Shown here: positions 28,301-43,300 of the stretch, piece by piece | Position numbering within the stretch: the stretch's first letter is position 1 | How the letters are laid out: each line of letters starts with the position of its first letter | Assembly (NCBI GenBank): GCA_035048485.1 | Contig: CM068587.1 | Span: 36,760,816 to 36,824,815, forward strand | Source: Pteria penguin | Taxonomy: Eukaryota > Mollusca > Bivalvia > Pterioida > Pteriidae | Length of the DNA: 64,000 bases | Direction: 5' to 3' | Translations under genes and position numbers: made by a program | The notes under the pieces: model-generated | Databases searched by the model: none | The model's input: only the letters and a program-made list of their open reading frames with translations | What the model was told of the DNA's origin: nothing

Positions 28301-31300
28301 TCTGAAAAAGAGACATATTATTTCACTAAATCACTTCCGCTAAATCACATCATTTTAGAGTTATGTGCATGTTTGTGACGTACAACGTCTGTCAATTTCT
28401 ACTGTACATGTAACATGCGTAATATACCAATGTTAGGCGACAGTTACCAATACACTACTGGGAGAACAAGCTTACATTAAGTACCTTGACCGGGGCACTC
28501 GCTACTGATATGTTTTCATATTCGCTTGAGAAGGTGGATTCCCGAGAACTCTGTTGTTTAACCAATCAGAATCAATGAAGTACACAGAACATTGCTATCA
28601 CAATCTGTTCATTTCTTTGTCAAGACAATATGATGTACAACAACTTTTTGATGAGAAAATAAAACATTCAGATGACATGAGATAAATATGAGCTGCATAA
28701 AACATGATTTGAAATTTTTCTTAGAAATGATTAAAATTTATGATATATATTTTACAAAGGGTGTCCATTTCAACCTACGTTACAATCTGTAATATCAAAT
28801 CCACAAAGAAAAACATATGATATTATATACAAAAAAATGAAAGCAAGTACGTACGTCTGGGTCTTTTTTCTGTTTGGCCTCTCTAACCCTTCGATACGCA
28901 GCCCTTATGGCCTTTTTCCGTTCCCTTTCCATTTCCTTCCTCCTCTGCCGAGCCTCTGCCCTCATCTGTGCCTTTTTCTCTGGATCTATGTAAGGTCGAC
29001 TGACATTGAGACGGGCCTCTCTCTGAGACTCTGTGGTTGGCACTCTAGAACAAAATGGACAATAGGACACTATAGCTAGTCTTGTAACTTGTTCTGGTTC
29101 CACTTTCTGCGGTCCTTTCCTACCCCTCACAGATCTAGATGGTGTTCTAGACACTTTTCCAGATATTTTATTCTGATCCATTACATCCCAAAATATTAAG
29201 TAACAAAAAACCACAACAGATATCAAGTTCTTCTCCTACATGTCATATTTGTCCTTGCATTTAGAAGTGCATAGAATTATACACAAAATTTCAGATTAAT
29301 TTGGCAGGCTTTAGAGTTGACTGCTTTTATGACACACAGTGTAAGATAAAGATGTAAAACCTTGTTATGATCATATTACACGATACATTTAAAGCAGACA
29401 ATACACTGATCTTGTATCCTATTACTATCTTAATCTAATTAGATTTAAATCACGTAGATAAGAACAATAGCATGATATGTCATCCCCAGGTAGGTATGAA
29501 CCCTCAAAGTTTGTATACAGTAACTACAGCCCCCTACAGCATGTATAGGTAATACAAGAGAATTCAATACAAATTAAGAAGGAAAAAAATCCTCAGACAA
29601 GCAGTTAAAGTTTTTAAATGACTTTGATCTCTATCTGTGTCAATTCTGAGCAGTAGAAGCTGGAAGTATGGTAGTAATAGTTCTGAAGTAGAATTTACAA
29701 AATGTCTTATCTCTCATTAAAGAAGATTTAAGAGAGAGAGAACAATTGGTTTTTTGTTAATGCATTATTAATTAATGAAAACTGAAGAAGAACAATAATG
29801 TGTTGTTCTCAAGTCCATTTTTATATACAAATAAAAAAAGTGTGACGTGTGACTACTTCATATTAATTTTACTTTAAGAAATGATGGAAAAAATTCCCTG
29901 AAATATTTGAAAAATATTACTTTTAGAATCTGTAAATACAGTAAGAAAGTGGACAGTATGGTTGGCATGAGAAACAAATTTTCTAGTTTTTTGTCTTAAA
30001 GAGGTATTTTTCATATATAAATATCATTGTTAAAAATAATTCATCATCATCCATTAATTACTCTGCTTATACAAACTGAATATAAAATTAGTATGTAAAA
30101 GAAGATCAACTACTTTAAAGGTCATGCTTTACTTCTCCAATATTAATCAGTACAAAAATATGAATATATGTATATACACATGTATATATCATTACAATTG
30201 ATATATCATAGTTATACAGAAATCTTTATTAGTTGTTAGGGAATTATGAGTATAACTTTTTTTAATATCTCTGGTGTGTTAATGGATCTGTAGATTAATG
30301 TAAGGACATCATATCATCAACTGATGTCTGAAAGGTATATGTAAATACCATTTTTAGAACTACTTCATTATGCATAGCATTGTAACTGATTTAATAAAAT
30401 TAATGTATAACAAGACCTGATGCAATTTTAAGATTTTTCGTAAAATGATATATCACTAGAGGCTAATATTGCAAGTTTTAGGGGGAACAGGTCTATTTAG
30501 ATTAGGAATAAGGTTATGAAAGGGGAACAAATCCAACTATCCTTTGAAGATGAATATATAAATTCCTTTTGTTATTTTTTGGGATTCTTCAAGTCACAAT
30601 TATATGCTTACATGAATTTTCACATTCTCAGTTTCTCAAAAAAAATAAAAAGGAAATGTGTGTTGTATTTTAGATATTTCATTTTCGATTCAATCATGAC
30701 CAAGTACAATGCCTGTACCTGAGTTCATTTTCTTTTACAACTCAGTCTAGATATTCAGCACTTCAAAATAAGAAATATCTTTTTAAATTGTTTTTTACAT
30801 TTGTTTTACTTTGGGTGTTTTGGTTTTTTAAGTGGCCCGTTTGCACTTATTGGTATACATGATCTTTTCTTATATCGAAATTTTTTCTAAACTCATAGCT
30901 TTGCATTACATATTGTGTATTCCTACTTTTTGCATGGTCAATATGCAATTGTAAATGTTTATTCAGGTGGTAGACTAGGATAGAGCCATCTCTCATATTC
31001 ACAGAGATATCCTTAAAAGATGTGAAATGATCAGCCTGTCAACCACAGGGGGTGGACGACAAGCTACACAACCTATTTTGCACCTAATTTTCTTATGACA
31101 TCATAAGCAAACACGACATACTTCAATGTCAGGTGACCTGATTTTTGTTCATTTTCCAACATAACACTCGAGAAAAATGACAATTTTAAGTGACATATCA
31201 ATCAATGGGAGAAAAACTCCCAATGTCCGATGATGAATGAGAAATCCACAAACCCTAGTGTCAATTAAGTTAACTAGTCCATGCCTCGGTATAGGAAAAG

Positions 31301-34300
31301 TGAATTTGACACTCAGGTTTGTGGATTTCTCAATCATCATCAGACAATGGAGATAGAATCTATTAATCTTTCCTAATATCCCCTTAATTGTTAGATAAGC
31401 AACACTAACTGCATCTTTATAAACGTTGCATTTAAATTAACTCCATCTTGTGTACAGCCACTGAAAAGGTTATTATAGATTTTCTCTCATGTTAGCAATC
31501 ATGCTGAACTTCGTTATTCATGCAATGTGAGGATGGTCAAGATTCTGACAATCTGTTATACTATTTAAATGTAGTTAATGAAACCTATTGTATGATTTAA
31601 GGTGCATTAAAATCTCCATGAGGAGGGTGAGGAAGAAGGGGGGTTACTCATATCAACCAGTACCTGCTGGGAATTTCCGGAGCCTCAAAACTAAGTAAAA
31701 CAAACAATACGATAATAAACAATGTGTACATGTATATCAAGCTGTCAGCATTGTTATGCATAATAAACATATTACTGTACTGCACTGCTTTGACTTACCG
31801 ATATATTGTTATACCAGATGTCATAAATGAATACAATTTGTACTAGGACACAATCACATACATGACTAAGATAAAAACATCAATACATACACTAGAGTTA
31901 AATGTTCAAGGAAACACATATCTCCAACTGTTACCAAAGTTAGTTTAGGAAAGGCAGACTCACAGATAAATAAAAGATAAATACAACAATCACAGTAGTT
32001 ATTTATGATTTGCATCACCAGATACAGTATATCTAAATATAGAAGCTCCTGAAATCAATGTGATTACAGTACGACTACATATAATATTCCATAAACATAT
32101 ATACATCATTGAATATTTCTGATTGGTTACATGTACAAGAGGCAAACCAGGAGATGGTAACAAATACTTGCCGACTTCAACATTTTCCATGGACTACCTG
32201 ATATTTATATTTCATACTAACCTTTTGACCCAAGGGTCAGGTCGTATGATGATGAGGTCATCATTTGTGACGGTGATCTGAATGACATCTGTGGTGTTCG
32301 GTGGACTGACACTCCCGTCTCTCACATGGGCACTGAACAGAAAAGAGACAGTTTATATAATAACATCGTCTATCACTAAATTCTGAGTTGTCATTTAAAT
32401 TGCGATTATAGTGTTCTTATTTTGAAAAGTAAATGTTTAGAGTTTTTAAAATCATTTACAAATAACATTTCATGATGAAAAAATCTTCTTAGTGTGTTTA
32501 AGGTTCAATGACTATCATAAAAGAGGATACATGCACAAATAGATAACATTTATTTTACAAAGAATTTAACGCAGCTTGTCATATTCTAAGTACAGCATCT
32601 ACTCGTGTCTGCTCACAAGAGATGATCGTATCCATACAGTCAATACATATCATATCATATCATATCATATCATATCATATCATATTAAGTAACATCATAC
32701 ATAACAATAATATAAACTGCTTATCAAGTAAAATACAAATACTAGTTGTCCATAAAATGGATGGTAGAGATATTAATTGACTTACTCCAGTAGAAGTTTC
32801 AGATCTTCTTTCAGGTACTGTATCCAGGCTTGCTCTAATTGTCCCAATATCCTAACCTTAGCTTTACTGAATATGTTAGCTTCAATGAAGTCCTTGGCAG
32901 ACATCAAAGCTTGGTGTAAATGTACTTGTTCGTCTTCGTTTGCAGCTGAAAATCAAACATAGATGATTATAATTGGAAAATTTATTGACCACAGGAGTAG
33001 AATAATCTTAAAATTGTGTAGATGTGCACTACTGGCCAGGATAGCTCAATGGTGAGAGCATCTTCCCTCAAAGTGGAAGGTTCTGGGTTTGATTCCTGGG
33101 TCCGACCACAATTTTTCACCTGCTTGTTACAGATTTGATGCCGTGAGAGTGAAGGAGAAACAGAATTAATTTCTCTGTAAGGTTTCCACATTTGGCAACC
33201 TTTGGCAGGGAGGAAGTGACTGACAGATGACAATATCTGCATGGAGAGCTGTACGGTCAGAGCTTCACTCCTGAAAACAAAAAGTTATTGGTTCGATTCC
33301 GGGTCCAGTTGCAATTTTTCATCCTGCCTGTTAAACTTGATTGCTCTTATGATTTGGCAAGATATATAACTTGTCACCATCTAATGTGTATATTCCTTTA
33401 CAAGTTATTTTGAATGTATAATATTATTTTGCAATTAATCTAAAACACTTCATGAATAACACTTCATCAAAAAAAAATTATTTCATATTCAAATGAACTT
33501 CAATAAAGAATGGCACAGCACATATTTTTCATACTTCTTATATTTTCAGTACTTGTATTTACTCCAAGACAAAGTAACCATGCACTGACCTATTGGGTTG
33601 ACACAGTTAGGCGAGAAATACTGGTTGTATATGTTCCAGGCATGACAAAGACGCAGCAAGCGATCCGCAGAACGATCTTCGGCTTTACCATAGTCTGTCA
33701 CATCCTCCCAAAATAGCAACGATGATAAAAAACTTTTATCTTCTAGTCTGAAAACCATTCAAACAAAAACAAGTACAGTGTACTGTAAACAATATCATAA
33801 CAAATTCCATGATATACTACAATAGAATTTTTGATTTCAGTTTGCAAATTTAATTCAGGCGATCTTTTGAGTTATATTCTGCAATACTTACTTTTCAAGA
33901 TATCTGTGAAACGGACCTCCAGCCATTCTGTCTGTTGTCAAGGCAATCAAAAATCGATCCTTGGCAATTCTGCCGAAAAAACAAGCTTTGAATGTTTGTC
34001 AATTATTTACAAATGGGTGGTAGGTGTAATGGTGGAAGGCTGTGAAAAGATTCTATCAAACTTTAATGTGAAAAGTGTTGAAGGTGATAGCATTAGTACA
34101 CAATCTCAAAATCATGAATACTGCATATGTTAATATCATAAAGCAGATAATAAAAACTAGAAACTTAAACAAATAAGCATACATGTATATATAGATGTGA
34201 CACCTGCCTAGCAAATGTATGCATTTGATTTCCTTTTTTCACACAACTTACTAATTTGTTAATTCTCAAGAAAATCCAAAGTACATATGTTTTATATGTT

Positions 34301-37300
34301 ATATACATATATAAAGAAAACCATCTGACAAGGGGCTGGTTTTAATACATTTTAGATACTTCAATTCAATTATGATGAATAAAAATGAACTCCGATTAAA
34401 TTGACAATGTTACTTAGTAATCATGCAATAGATACAAAATAAGAGCAAACCAGTTTAATATCAAATACCCTTAAAATTACTGGTAAATTATACACAATAC
34501 AAATTACAGAAAAAACCTTTTGGAATTATTTTAAATGTTTTGGTTTTGATATTAGTTAAAGTACATTACATTACAAAACACACATTTTAATAGATATCTT
34601 TGGATCTGATATTTAGTTAATATACATCAATTACAGAACAAATTTTTTTGATTTTGATGTTTGAAATACAGAGTATTATACGAAATACTGAACAAATCAT
34701 TTCCCACCGATATCAATACTCTTGTTCAGGCTGTTCATAATTTTCTTCTCTTCACTTTAAATATACTTTTGAATATTCGATAAAACCACAAAAAAAAGAG
34801 TTAAGAGTGAAATCACACAACTGAGCAATCAAGAGACAGAGAGTGCGACGTATAGAGAAGATCACTCTGTGATGGTACCAACCTGGGAGGAATTACTGTA
34901 AATCTGTGTAATAAACAGGGGACATAACTTACTTCTAAATATAAATACCACAAATATCAATAATCCTTCAAACGTCTACAGAGTTATGCTTTGTTAATAA
35001 CAATGCATGCATATTCAAATAAACAATTTTGTCGCGTTGAACAAGGAAATATATTTACTCCCTTGTTATTTTTATCTTTCTGGATGAACTTTAATTTGAA
35101 TTGCTTCAAGTTTTTCAAATTTCATGATTAAAGTATTTGTTTCTCTTAAAGATTTTTTTTTTCAAAAATTACATGTACTGATGTAGTTTATATTTTCCAA
35201 GTTGCATGTCATGTAATATCAATATCAAAAAAATATTCTCTCACTTGATGGGTCTAGCAGAAACAACTCCTGGCTTTAATTTTGCCGATGAAACCCTAGA
35301 ATCCAATTTTCTGCCTCCCTTACAAATGAAGTCCCAGCTTTTGGTTTTGGTATATGTCAAAACATCATCTGGTTTGACTGGTAAGGAATTGACCAATGAT
35401 ATTGAGGGAAGGAAGGGAACAGCATGATGTTGAGCGTTTTGATTGGCTAAAAGCCGGATATCAACAAATGCTCCTATTGCACTGAAAAGGTATATATGCA
35501 AGACTTGTAATAATTTACTTGGTCCCTGAATTTCCAAACCTCAAACACAAGTACACTGTATTATCAGCGATTAAATATAATAAGAATTATAAGTATTTCA
35601 AATCTTCAAATTTTGCTTTTCTCTTAATTCCAATTTAAAGAAGCTCTTCAGTTGAAAGAACTCTAAAAGATGTTGCTTATACCTTAACTCCCTGAGTCGC
35701 TCTTGATGTATGAGATATCGTGGCACCCAGTATGCTCTTAATCGTCGTAACACATCATACTGGGTACGGATGAATACTGTGTGACTTAGAGTAGAATTAC
35801 TCGATGCCTTGATGATCTGGATCCGCGCATCCTCTGTAAGGTTCATCTTGTACTTGTCCTGAATATCTCTGTTAATGTAATTAAATCCTATTCATTAACA
35901 TGTGAAAACAAGACATGTCTTTGAAACACTTATGCACCCACTGGCAGGTATTTTTCTTATATATAGAACAAAGTCATCAAACCTATTACTTGAAAAGACC
36001 TGAATAATTCTTAGGGTGTATATATTAATATAAGTCATGCATTTTTTTACAGAAAAAAATTTACATGTACTTCATATAATTTACAGAAGTTACTCCATAT
36101 CCTACTTACTATAATATTAATTACTGACCTTTACTATAACTTACAAAAAGCTTTAGACACTACATATAAATTGTGCTTAAAATGCTATGATAACAATCAT
36201 GTCAGAAGATAAAATGCGAAACTGGGAATAATGATATTGACATATCCCTGGAAAAAACCAACTGCGGGGTAAAGTGACATTAAGGAGAAGTCAAATCTTC
36301 TGCTTCCCACTCTCACCATGAAGCCTTTGTCATGGTTCACCAAACTATTTAGCCCTCTGTTGTAAATTCATGGTATAATCCACATTCAGTCATTATTATG
36401 TAATACTGTAGTGTAATATTACACTACTTTAGTGTGATATAATCATATGTAACATACAATTAAGGTCATATAAGTATATTGGCACTTACCTAAATAATCG
36501 ATTCCTAATATCCATGTTTACAAGTTCATCAAAGTTTTCCATGGTGTCTTTGTAGTATTCACAATCCAGCCAGAAATTGATGAGTTCATTTCCTGCTGTG
36601 TTTTTGAGGAATTCCTTAAATCCCTCCATACCTTCATGCTGAAATTTGATATACACCATCATATAATATATTCATTGATATTCATAACTTTTCTTGTGTT
36701 CATATCTGTAGAAGCATTCTAAACTTCTAATGAATAAGAATTATTTTAGCTCAACCCTATGACGTCATTAATGAGTGGAATTTAAAACAACAATTATCTA
36801 ATGAACTTCATAATTGTTCCCAGATGCAGATCTACTAGGCTTATTGTTTTTACTCCAGCATATACACTTTTCATGCATACAGAGAGTTAACAACTTTGAG
36901 GATTAAAATCAATATCTGATGCAAATCTCGTTCATTCATTGGATATACATGTACATTTGTCTAGTTCAATACAGACAGACAACTATCAAAATACATTTTT
37001 AAATGTCTGTATGCTTTCTTCAAGATTCTCATGCATGGTATATAGTCGACAAATATGTAGATTTTAAATGAAATCAATTTCATATTTCAGCTTGAAGGGA
37101 AAGTTTATTTCTAAGACAAAAAGGCTCAGTAGATAAAGTGGTCGGCTCATGACCAAGAGGTCCTAGGTTTGACACCCACACAGGGCACACCGTTGTTCTG
37201 TCTATCGGGTGAGAAGGTAAAAACCAAGGTCCCCTGTCATGGTAGGCGTGGTATATAAAAGATAACTGCTTCAGGTGGGTCCGTTGCAAAGGTATAATTT

Positions 37301-40300
37301 TCTATGCAATGCATCAATCAGGCAGATGCCGTCACCATATACAGGAAATAATTGGGGAGTGACATAAAACAATATTCGAAAAACAAACAAAAACTAATTA
37401 ATACAAAAAACATGTACTTACTGTTCCTAGCACCTGCTCCTTAAGCTGTTGTAAGGACATCTTCAGACGTCCCTCCATATTTTTAACATCTGTTTCTGTT
37501 TGAGCCTCACTTGCACCTTCGTCTTGAAACCTGATATACACCTGTCCATCAGTGTCAGGCTCCTCCCCTCCAAAGAGGAAATCAAAGTCTCCAAATGTAG
37601 GATGTCTCATATAGTCCTCATAATTTAGTGGTGCTGAGAGGGCTCTGTAGAAGAAAAATATATCGAATAAGTAAAATCATTCATACAAATGCGTTTTCTT
37701 TTTACAACTATTAAAATTCAGTTTCAAAAACTACAGAAATGTGCACAATACTGGTAAGTATTATTTCAACTTAAAATTTGTACTTCATATTAATTGTATG
37801 AAATGTATAAGAAGTTCCTGCATGTTGCTTGATTGTCTTCCTTTATCTGTATATTATATGTATATTACATGTTGACAATTTATTAACCTTGAATGTCTCA
37901 AGAAAGCTTCCTCTGCTTCTGATTTCTGTTGTATAGCAAGCCTCCTTTCACGACTGACATGTGAGGACTTTCGACTTTTTGTTTCACCTTAATTACAAAA
38001 ATAATTATATAAATATCATAAAGAAAGATAATCATAATTTTGTTAAAAAAAAATCAGACCAAACTTCTCACCTCTGACAGTTTAATATATAATCTGGACA
38101 AAATCTAATCAATACTGTCCAATTAAGGATGAAAAGATGATAGATAAAACCAAACCAGGATCCAACAAATTTCTGTGAAACACCCTTCAGCAACAAAGTC
38201 CAAATAAGGCAAATTTTGAAATGTAGATCAAAGGTCATGGTCAAGGTCACAGTCTATCGACCTGGGGACTGGAAGATCACATACAAATCAGAAGAATGGA
38301 AAATCAAAGATAAAAAAGCAAAAACATCCACTTAAGAACATATGTGAACACCTAAAATGAAAATGTGGGGGAAGAGTAAACATCTTCTGCCTGCTAATAA
38401 CACTCGTCAATTAAGTCCAATAGGATTTGTCAAATCAGGTCAATACCAAATATCTGGTGTCAAATTTGGTATTTAAAAAATGGTCTGGATAGCTCTCAAT
38501 AAGAATATTATACCCAGTATAGAATTCTACATAACCAGAACTTCTTCAATGACGTGGTTAACCAACCCCCTACTCAAGGTGGATTTGGTCAGAAATCTGG
38601 AACTGACTACATTGTAATTAAAAGTAATATGTAACAAAATTTATTATATATGTTGTACTGTACATATTTTGAGCCGAGTATTATGAAAGCTAACACATGA
38701 TTTAAGGTATTCCCACCCTAACTCCCTACATCCGCTCAAAATGACAGTGTGTGCCGACATATAATGATATGCTAATGCTTTACGAGTATTTGGCAACATT
38801 CATCAAGCCTTTGATGTGCTGACAAACCTATCTGAAAATTTCAGCTTCTTTATTTCAATATCTTTTGGCATTTTCTTTCCATTTTCACTTTCAGTATTTC
38901 ATTCTGAGTCATTCGATATCAAGCACGACTTAAAATATTCAAATTAAAAGCTGAGGAATCTGATCATACAAAATTACATATTTTTGGTAACTGAAGTTCT
39001 TTTTGTTAATTACTTTCTATTTTCATGTCCGATTTTATTAAAATAATTTCTAAAATGACCATCTCAAAAAGACCTTTTCAAAAATAATACATCATTGAGG
39101 TTTTCTCGAAAAATTAAATTTATGAAGTTTCGAGTAGGAAATCCCCCATTCAGACCATGTCAACTTTTGTTAGATCCATGTAATATGATGTAAGAAGTAT
39201 GTGAGGGGCAATCTATAGTTTAATTAAGGTGGGAACACCTTAAATACAAACAACATTTCCTTACTTGTAACAGGATCAAATTTGACTATAGACTGTTTTC
39301 TAGTAGATTTCTCCTCTTCTGTTTCTGAAGCATTTATTTCTCTGTACCAAAAGGAAAGGTATTTTATTCATAATATAGCACATTCTTCTAGACATGACAA
39401 TTTAATATTATGATGATGAAAAGAAGGTTTTAGACTATTGTTTACATTATAAAATATTAACATAATACGATTTAAAGAAATATTAAAAACACTGCATTTC
39501 TTGTACTATAAAATGTGTTTACCATAGTCAATGACAAATGTTTTAGGTATAGGCCATTTTAATAGGATGAGTTATCTGCCCCTGTGTACTTAGCATTCAG
39601 CATAAGTGGAGAAGTTATGGTAAAAACAATTTCAAGGTTTTGAGATTACACTGTGCTACACTACATCCGTTGACTGCCCAATGAAATCTCACAGCACCAG
39701 CCTGACTTTTGAATAGCAATATTTGTCAAGGGTTATAGTGTAGCGCAGTTTAATCTCAAACTAAACATTGTGAAGATGCACCATGATATGCAGAAAGTGA
39801 GGGAATTCTTATAAAGGGCAGACAATCACCTTACTGAGATGGCCTGTGGTCTTAGAAAGAATAAAAAAAACTGCATGCTACATGTAGATGAGCCACAGAG
39901 GTAGGAATTTTTATATAAATTTATTTACTTTAACTTCTTTTTGTAGGAGGCACTCTTTGTATGTATTCTAGACATGGAGTCCTGGGTATTGGTCTCTGTA
40001 CTTCCTCTTACAATTATATCTGAAAGATTAATAATGAGGCTGATACCACCAACAAGCAGAGGAATACAAAACATTTCACCTATTGTGTTTTTCGGTAAGA
40101 TTTTTTCTAACTGGTTAATATGTGGCTATATCTTGGCACAGGAAATATGCAACAAGCTACATATTTCAATGAAAATTGTAAATTTCAAATGTACTGAAAG
40201 AACAATGTATGTTCTTTAGAATAATCACAATAAAACTTGACAATAATATCAGAGTATGTTTATACATAGACATGAGAAAATTTCTTTAGATTGTATGTCT

Positions 40301-43300
40301 TGACATCAGTAACAATGGCATTTAAAGATACCCAATCAATTTCCATATAAATAAAATCAATCATGTGACCTAAATTTTAATACAAATTTACAGACAAAAA
40401 AATCACATGTGCATTTTATTTGCCTTTTAAAAAAAATATATCAGAAAGTGTAAGACTTCTGAAGCAAAAATGATACAAGCATCAAATCATTATTTATAGA
40501 ACACTCATTGCGGCTGACTCTTAACTGAATTATACATGATGCTGTGATGATCACTATACCTTTAGGAAATTCCAGCTTTGTTGGTACACTCACAGCCCGA
40601 CTGCCTGGTCGCTGATATTTGAACAGATCTGAATGTTTGATCTGCCCTTGCATGAAAGCACTATCATCGTCATCTATTTCATCGTGAGCACTGTTATCAG
40701 CACTGTTGCTAAGACTGGACACATAGCTCTCAGACTGCCGGCTGTAGCCACGGATCTGTCTGCTGGACCCTCGACTTGCTGAATACCTATCGTCCAAAGG
40801 GCGCAAGAGCAGCTTACATAACTTGAACTCGCGGAATAACTGAGTACTGAAAAATGACATTAAGAATAAGACATGTTTGTATATAGGCATGAGAACTCAA
40901 ATTGATATATTTTAGACTGAGATGAGATGAGAGTGAAAACAATGATTTGAAAGAGAAGATTTAGCGAGCAAGGAATTTTCTATAGGTCACATGTGCGGAT
41001 CCAGCAGGGTGGACCGGGGGTCTGGACCCACCCTGCAGAGACTAAATGGAGAAAATTACTTTTCTTGTTATTTTTCAATGTGAAATAAGTAATTTTAAAC
41101 ACAAAAACATAGGTGGACCCCCTTTCAGAAAATTCATTGAAGTGGATGCCGTGTGACAAATTTCGGAATCTGTGCCTGGGTCACTCTTGCAAAACTTGAT
41201 CTTTCTTATACATGTGTAAGCTTATATTCTTGTGTTCTGAAGAACTTAATCAGCAGTGAGGCCAATTAAAGATCTTACATAGTTTAGAGAATGATTGCAA
41301 AATGAATCCTTCTAATTGCTAAACTATAAACACTTAAATATATGAAGGTAGTTTTAACTTTATAATGCCTATTACTTTAAGCTGACAGGTACAAATGTAT
41401 TAGGTAGCTGAATTACAATAAATTACAGAAATGCTATAAACAAGTGACCTCGCCAGTGATTATACGTACTCTAAAATAACCCTCATATACTGCTTCTAAT
41501 TTCAAGTTTAAATCTAGATTTAAATCATTATTTCCCCCCACAATAAGCTCTTTATACACACACTGGACAATCTCCAAATCACATCACAATAGATGGTTTA
41601 TGTTAAATATAATCATGTCATTGTATCCACCCCTGTCATCAGTCAATGAAATATGTCTAGCGACTGTGTTACATAATCAATGCAAATACATCTACCCCCG
41701 TGATTTAAAGTTTAATCATTTTCAATCACTAAATTAGCTCTTTATTTCTCTTCAGATATTACATAAAGCATTTAAATTATGCACCAGAAAACACTTTCAA
41801 GTAATTTATGTGAACCTAATATAAATGATTATACTATGAAAAGGATATATATATATATATATACATATCCTTTAAAAGGCTTCTATCGGACTTTCATTTT
41901 ACGGTGCCTGTTCTAACATGGTTTTAAAGGTTACATCCAGGGTAAAACCCTATAATGTAAGGTTTTGTTTGTAGAAACAAAGGTATCTAACATAGGTGGT
42001 ATTATATCAGAATTGTAGTCTATAATAAACAACTGATATCTTATTATGTCTTATTAAAATCACCTTGCTATTGTTTATATAAGTCTACAGAAGTTCAATT
42101 CTAAAGACAATTAATGTATTGTTTATTTGAACCATTCTGAATTGGGATTCAAATAGGAGCTTATTATCAACGTTCTTGTATGGTCAGGATTGAGTTCATT
42201 GCCAGTTAGTCTATGAAAATACTTCATAGGCATAAATTTTTATACAGTGTAATAATGAACGCAATCTATAAGATAACTTGATTGATATTGTTATGGTCAT
42301 ATCACTCTAGGTCTTAAATAATGTATTTCAGAATTATAAACTTGAAATAATAATATTAGCTTGATCGATCTACATGGGCAGAAAATTTTCAATGTTTTAT
42401 TTCAACTTTTTCTTTATACTGCATTAATAAATATTTTATACATTTCATATGAAAACCTCTTGACAATTGTAGATTATCTATGTCAAAAAGAAACATCATC
42501 ATAATTCTTAAAAGTTAAAACTTGGTTTGAATATTTCTATATTGAAAGTTAAAACGGTTAAATAAACCTTTTTCCAATTTTACATAATGTAAGGGTCAGT
42601 ACTGGACAAATTCAAAATTGTCGCTTAGATTTATGTCATATTACTGTGACGCCACAATCCAAGTGTTAACGAAAATTCCAGTAAGAAGTGGCTTGTCTGG
42701 TATTAGACCCCTTACATCATTTAAAATTGGAAAAAGGTCTATTGGGAACAGTACGAATATCAGAAGTAAGGGACTGGTATGTTATGTCATTACACTGCTG
42801 TATTAATTTATTTAAAAAAAAAACGAGAAAAACGAGAACTCAATGCTATTGGTAATATAAAAATTCCCAAAACGATCATGTGACCTTGATCCAAAATCAG
42901 GAAGATATCTTTTCTCCTTAGGAACAGAAATAAATATCTGAAGATATACATGTGTATTAATTTTGGTGCACCATATGCGCATTTCAACGACTAACGTATC
43001 TTCAATAATGCTCAGAACCTAAACTATAGAATAGAACATATAAATACATGTAGCTGAAGAGCAAACTCCGTACCAAATTCACCTAAAAGTAAAAGCCAAA
43101 GAACCTATTTAAGGACAGAGCTATGCATGAGGGAGATACTCTTTAGTTTTAGACAAATTAATAATCTTTTTTTCACAGTAAATTTGAAGTTTATATTTTG
43201 GGAAACACTGAAAAAAATCCAACATTTTGAGTATTGTTATATTCCAGATTAAACAGATTATGAGTAATAACACCCTGCTACCCCACAGAGTCATTTTCTA

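Noticed and set aside
33042..33300. Possible tRNA genes, given A-box and B-box matches.
   Set aside because: No acceptor-stem pairing, and the flanking sequence repeats with the head as in a SINE. The same applies at 9340-9393, 37113-37175 and 51905-51980.
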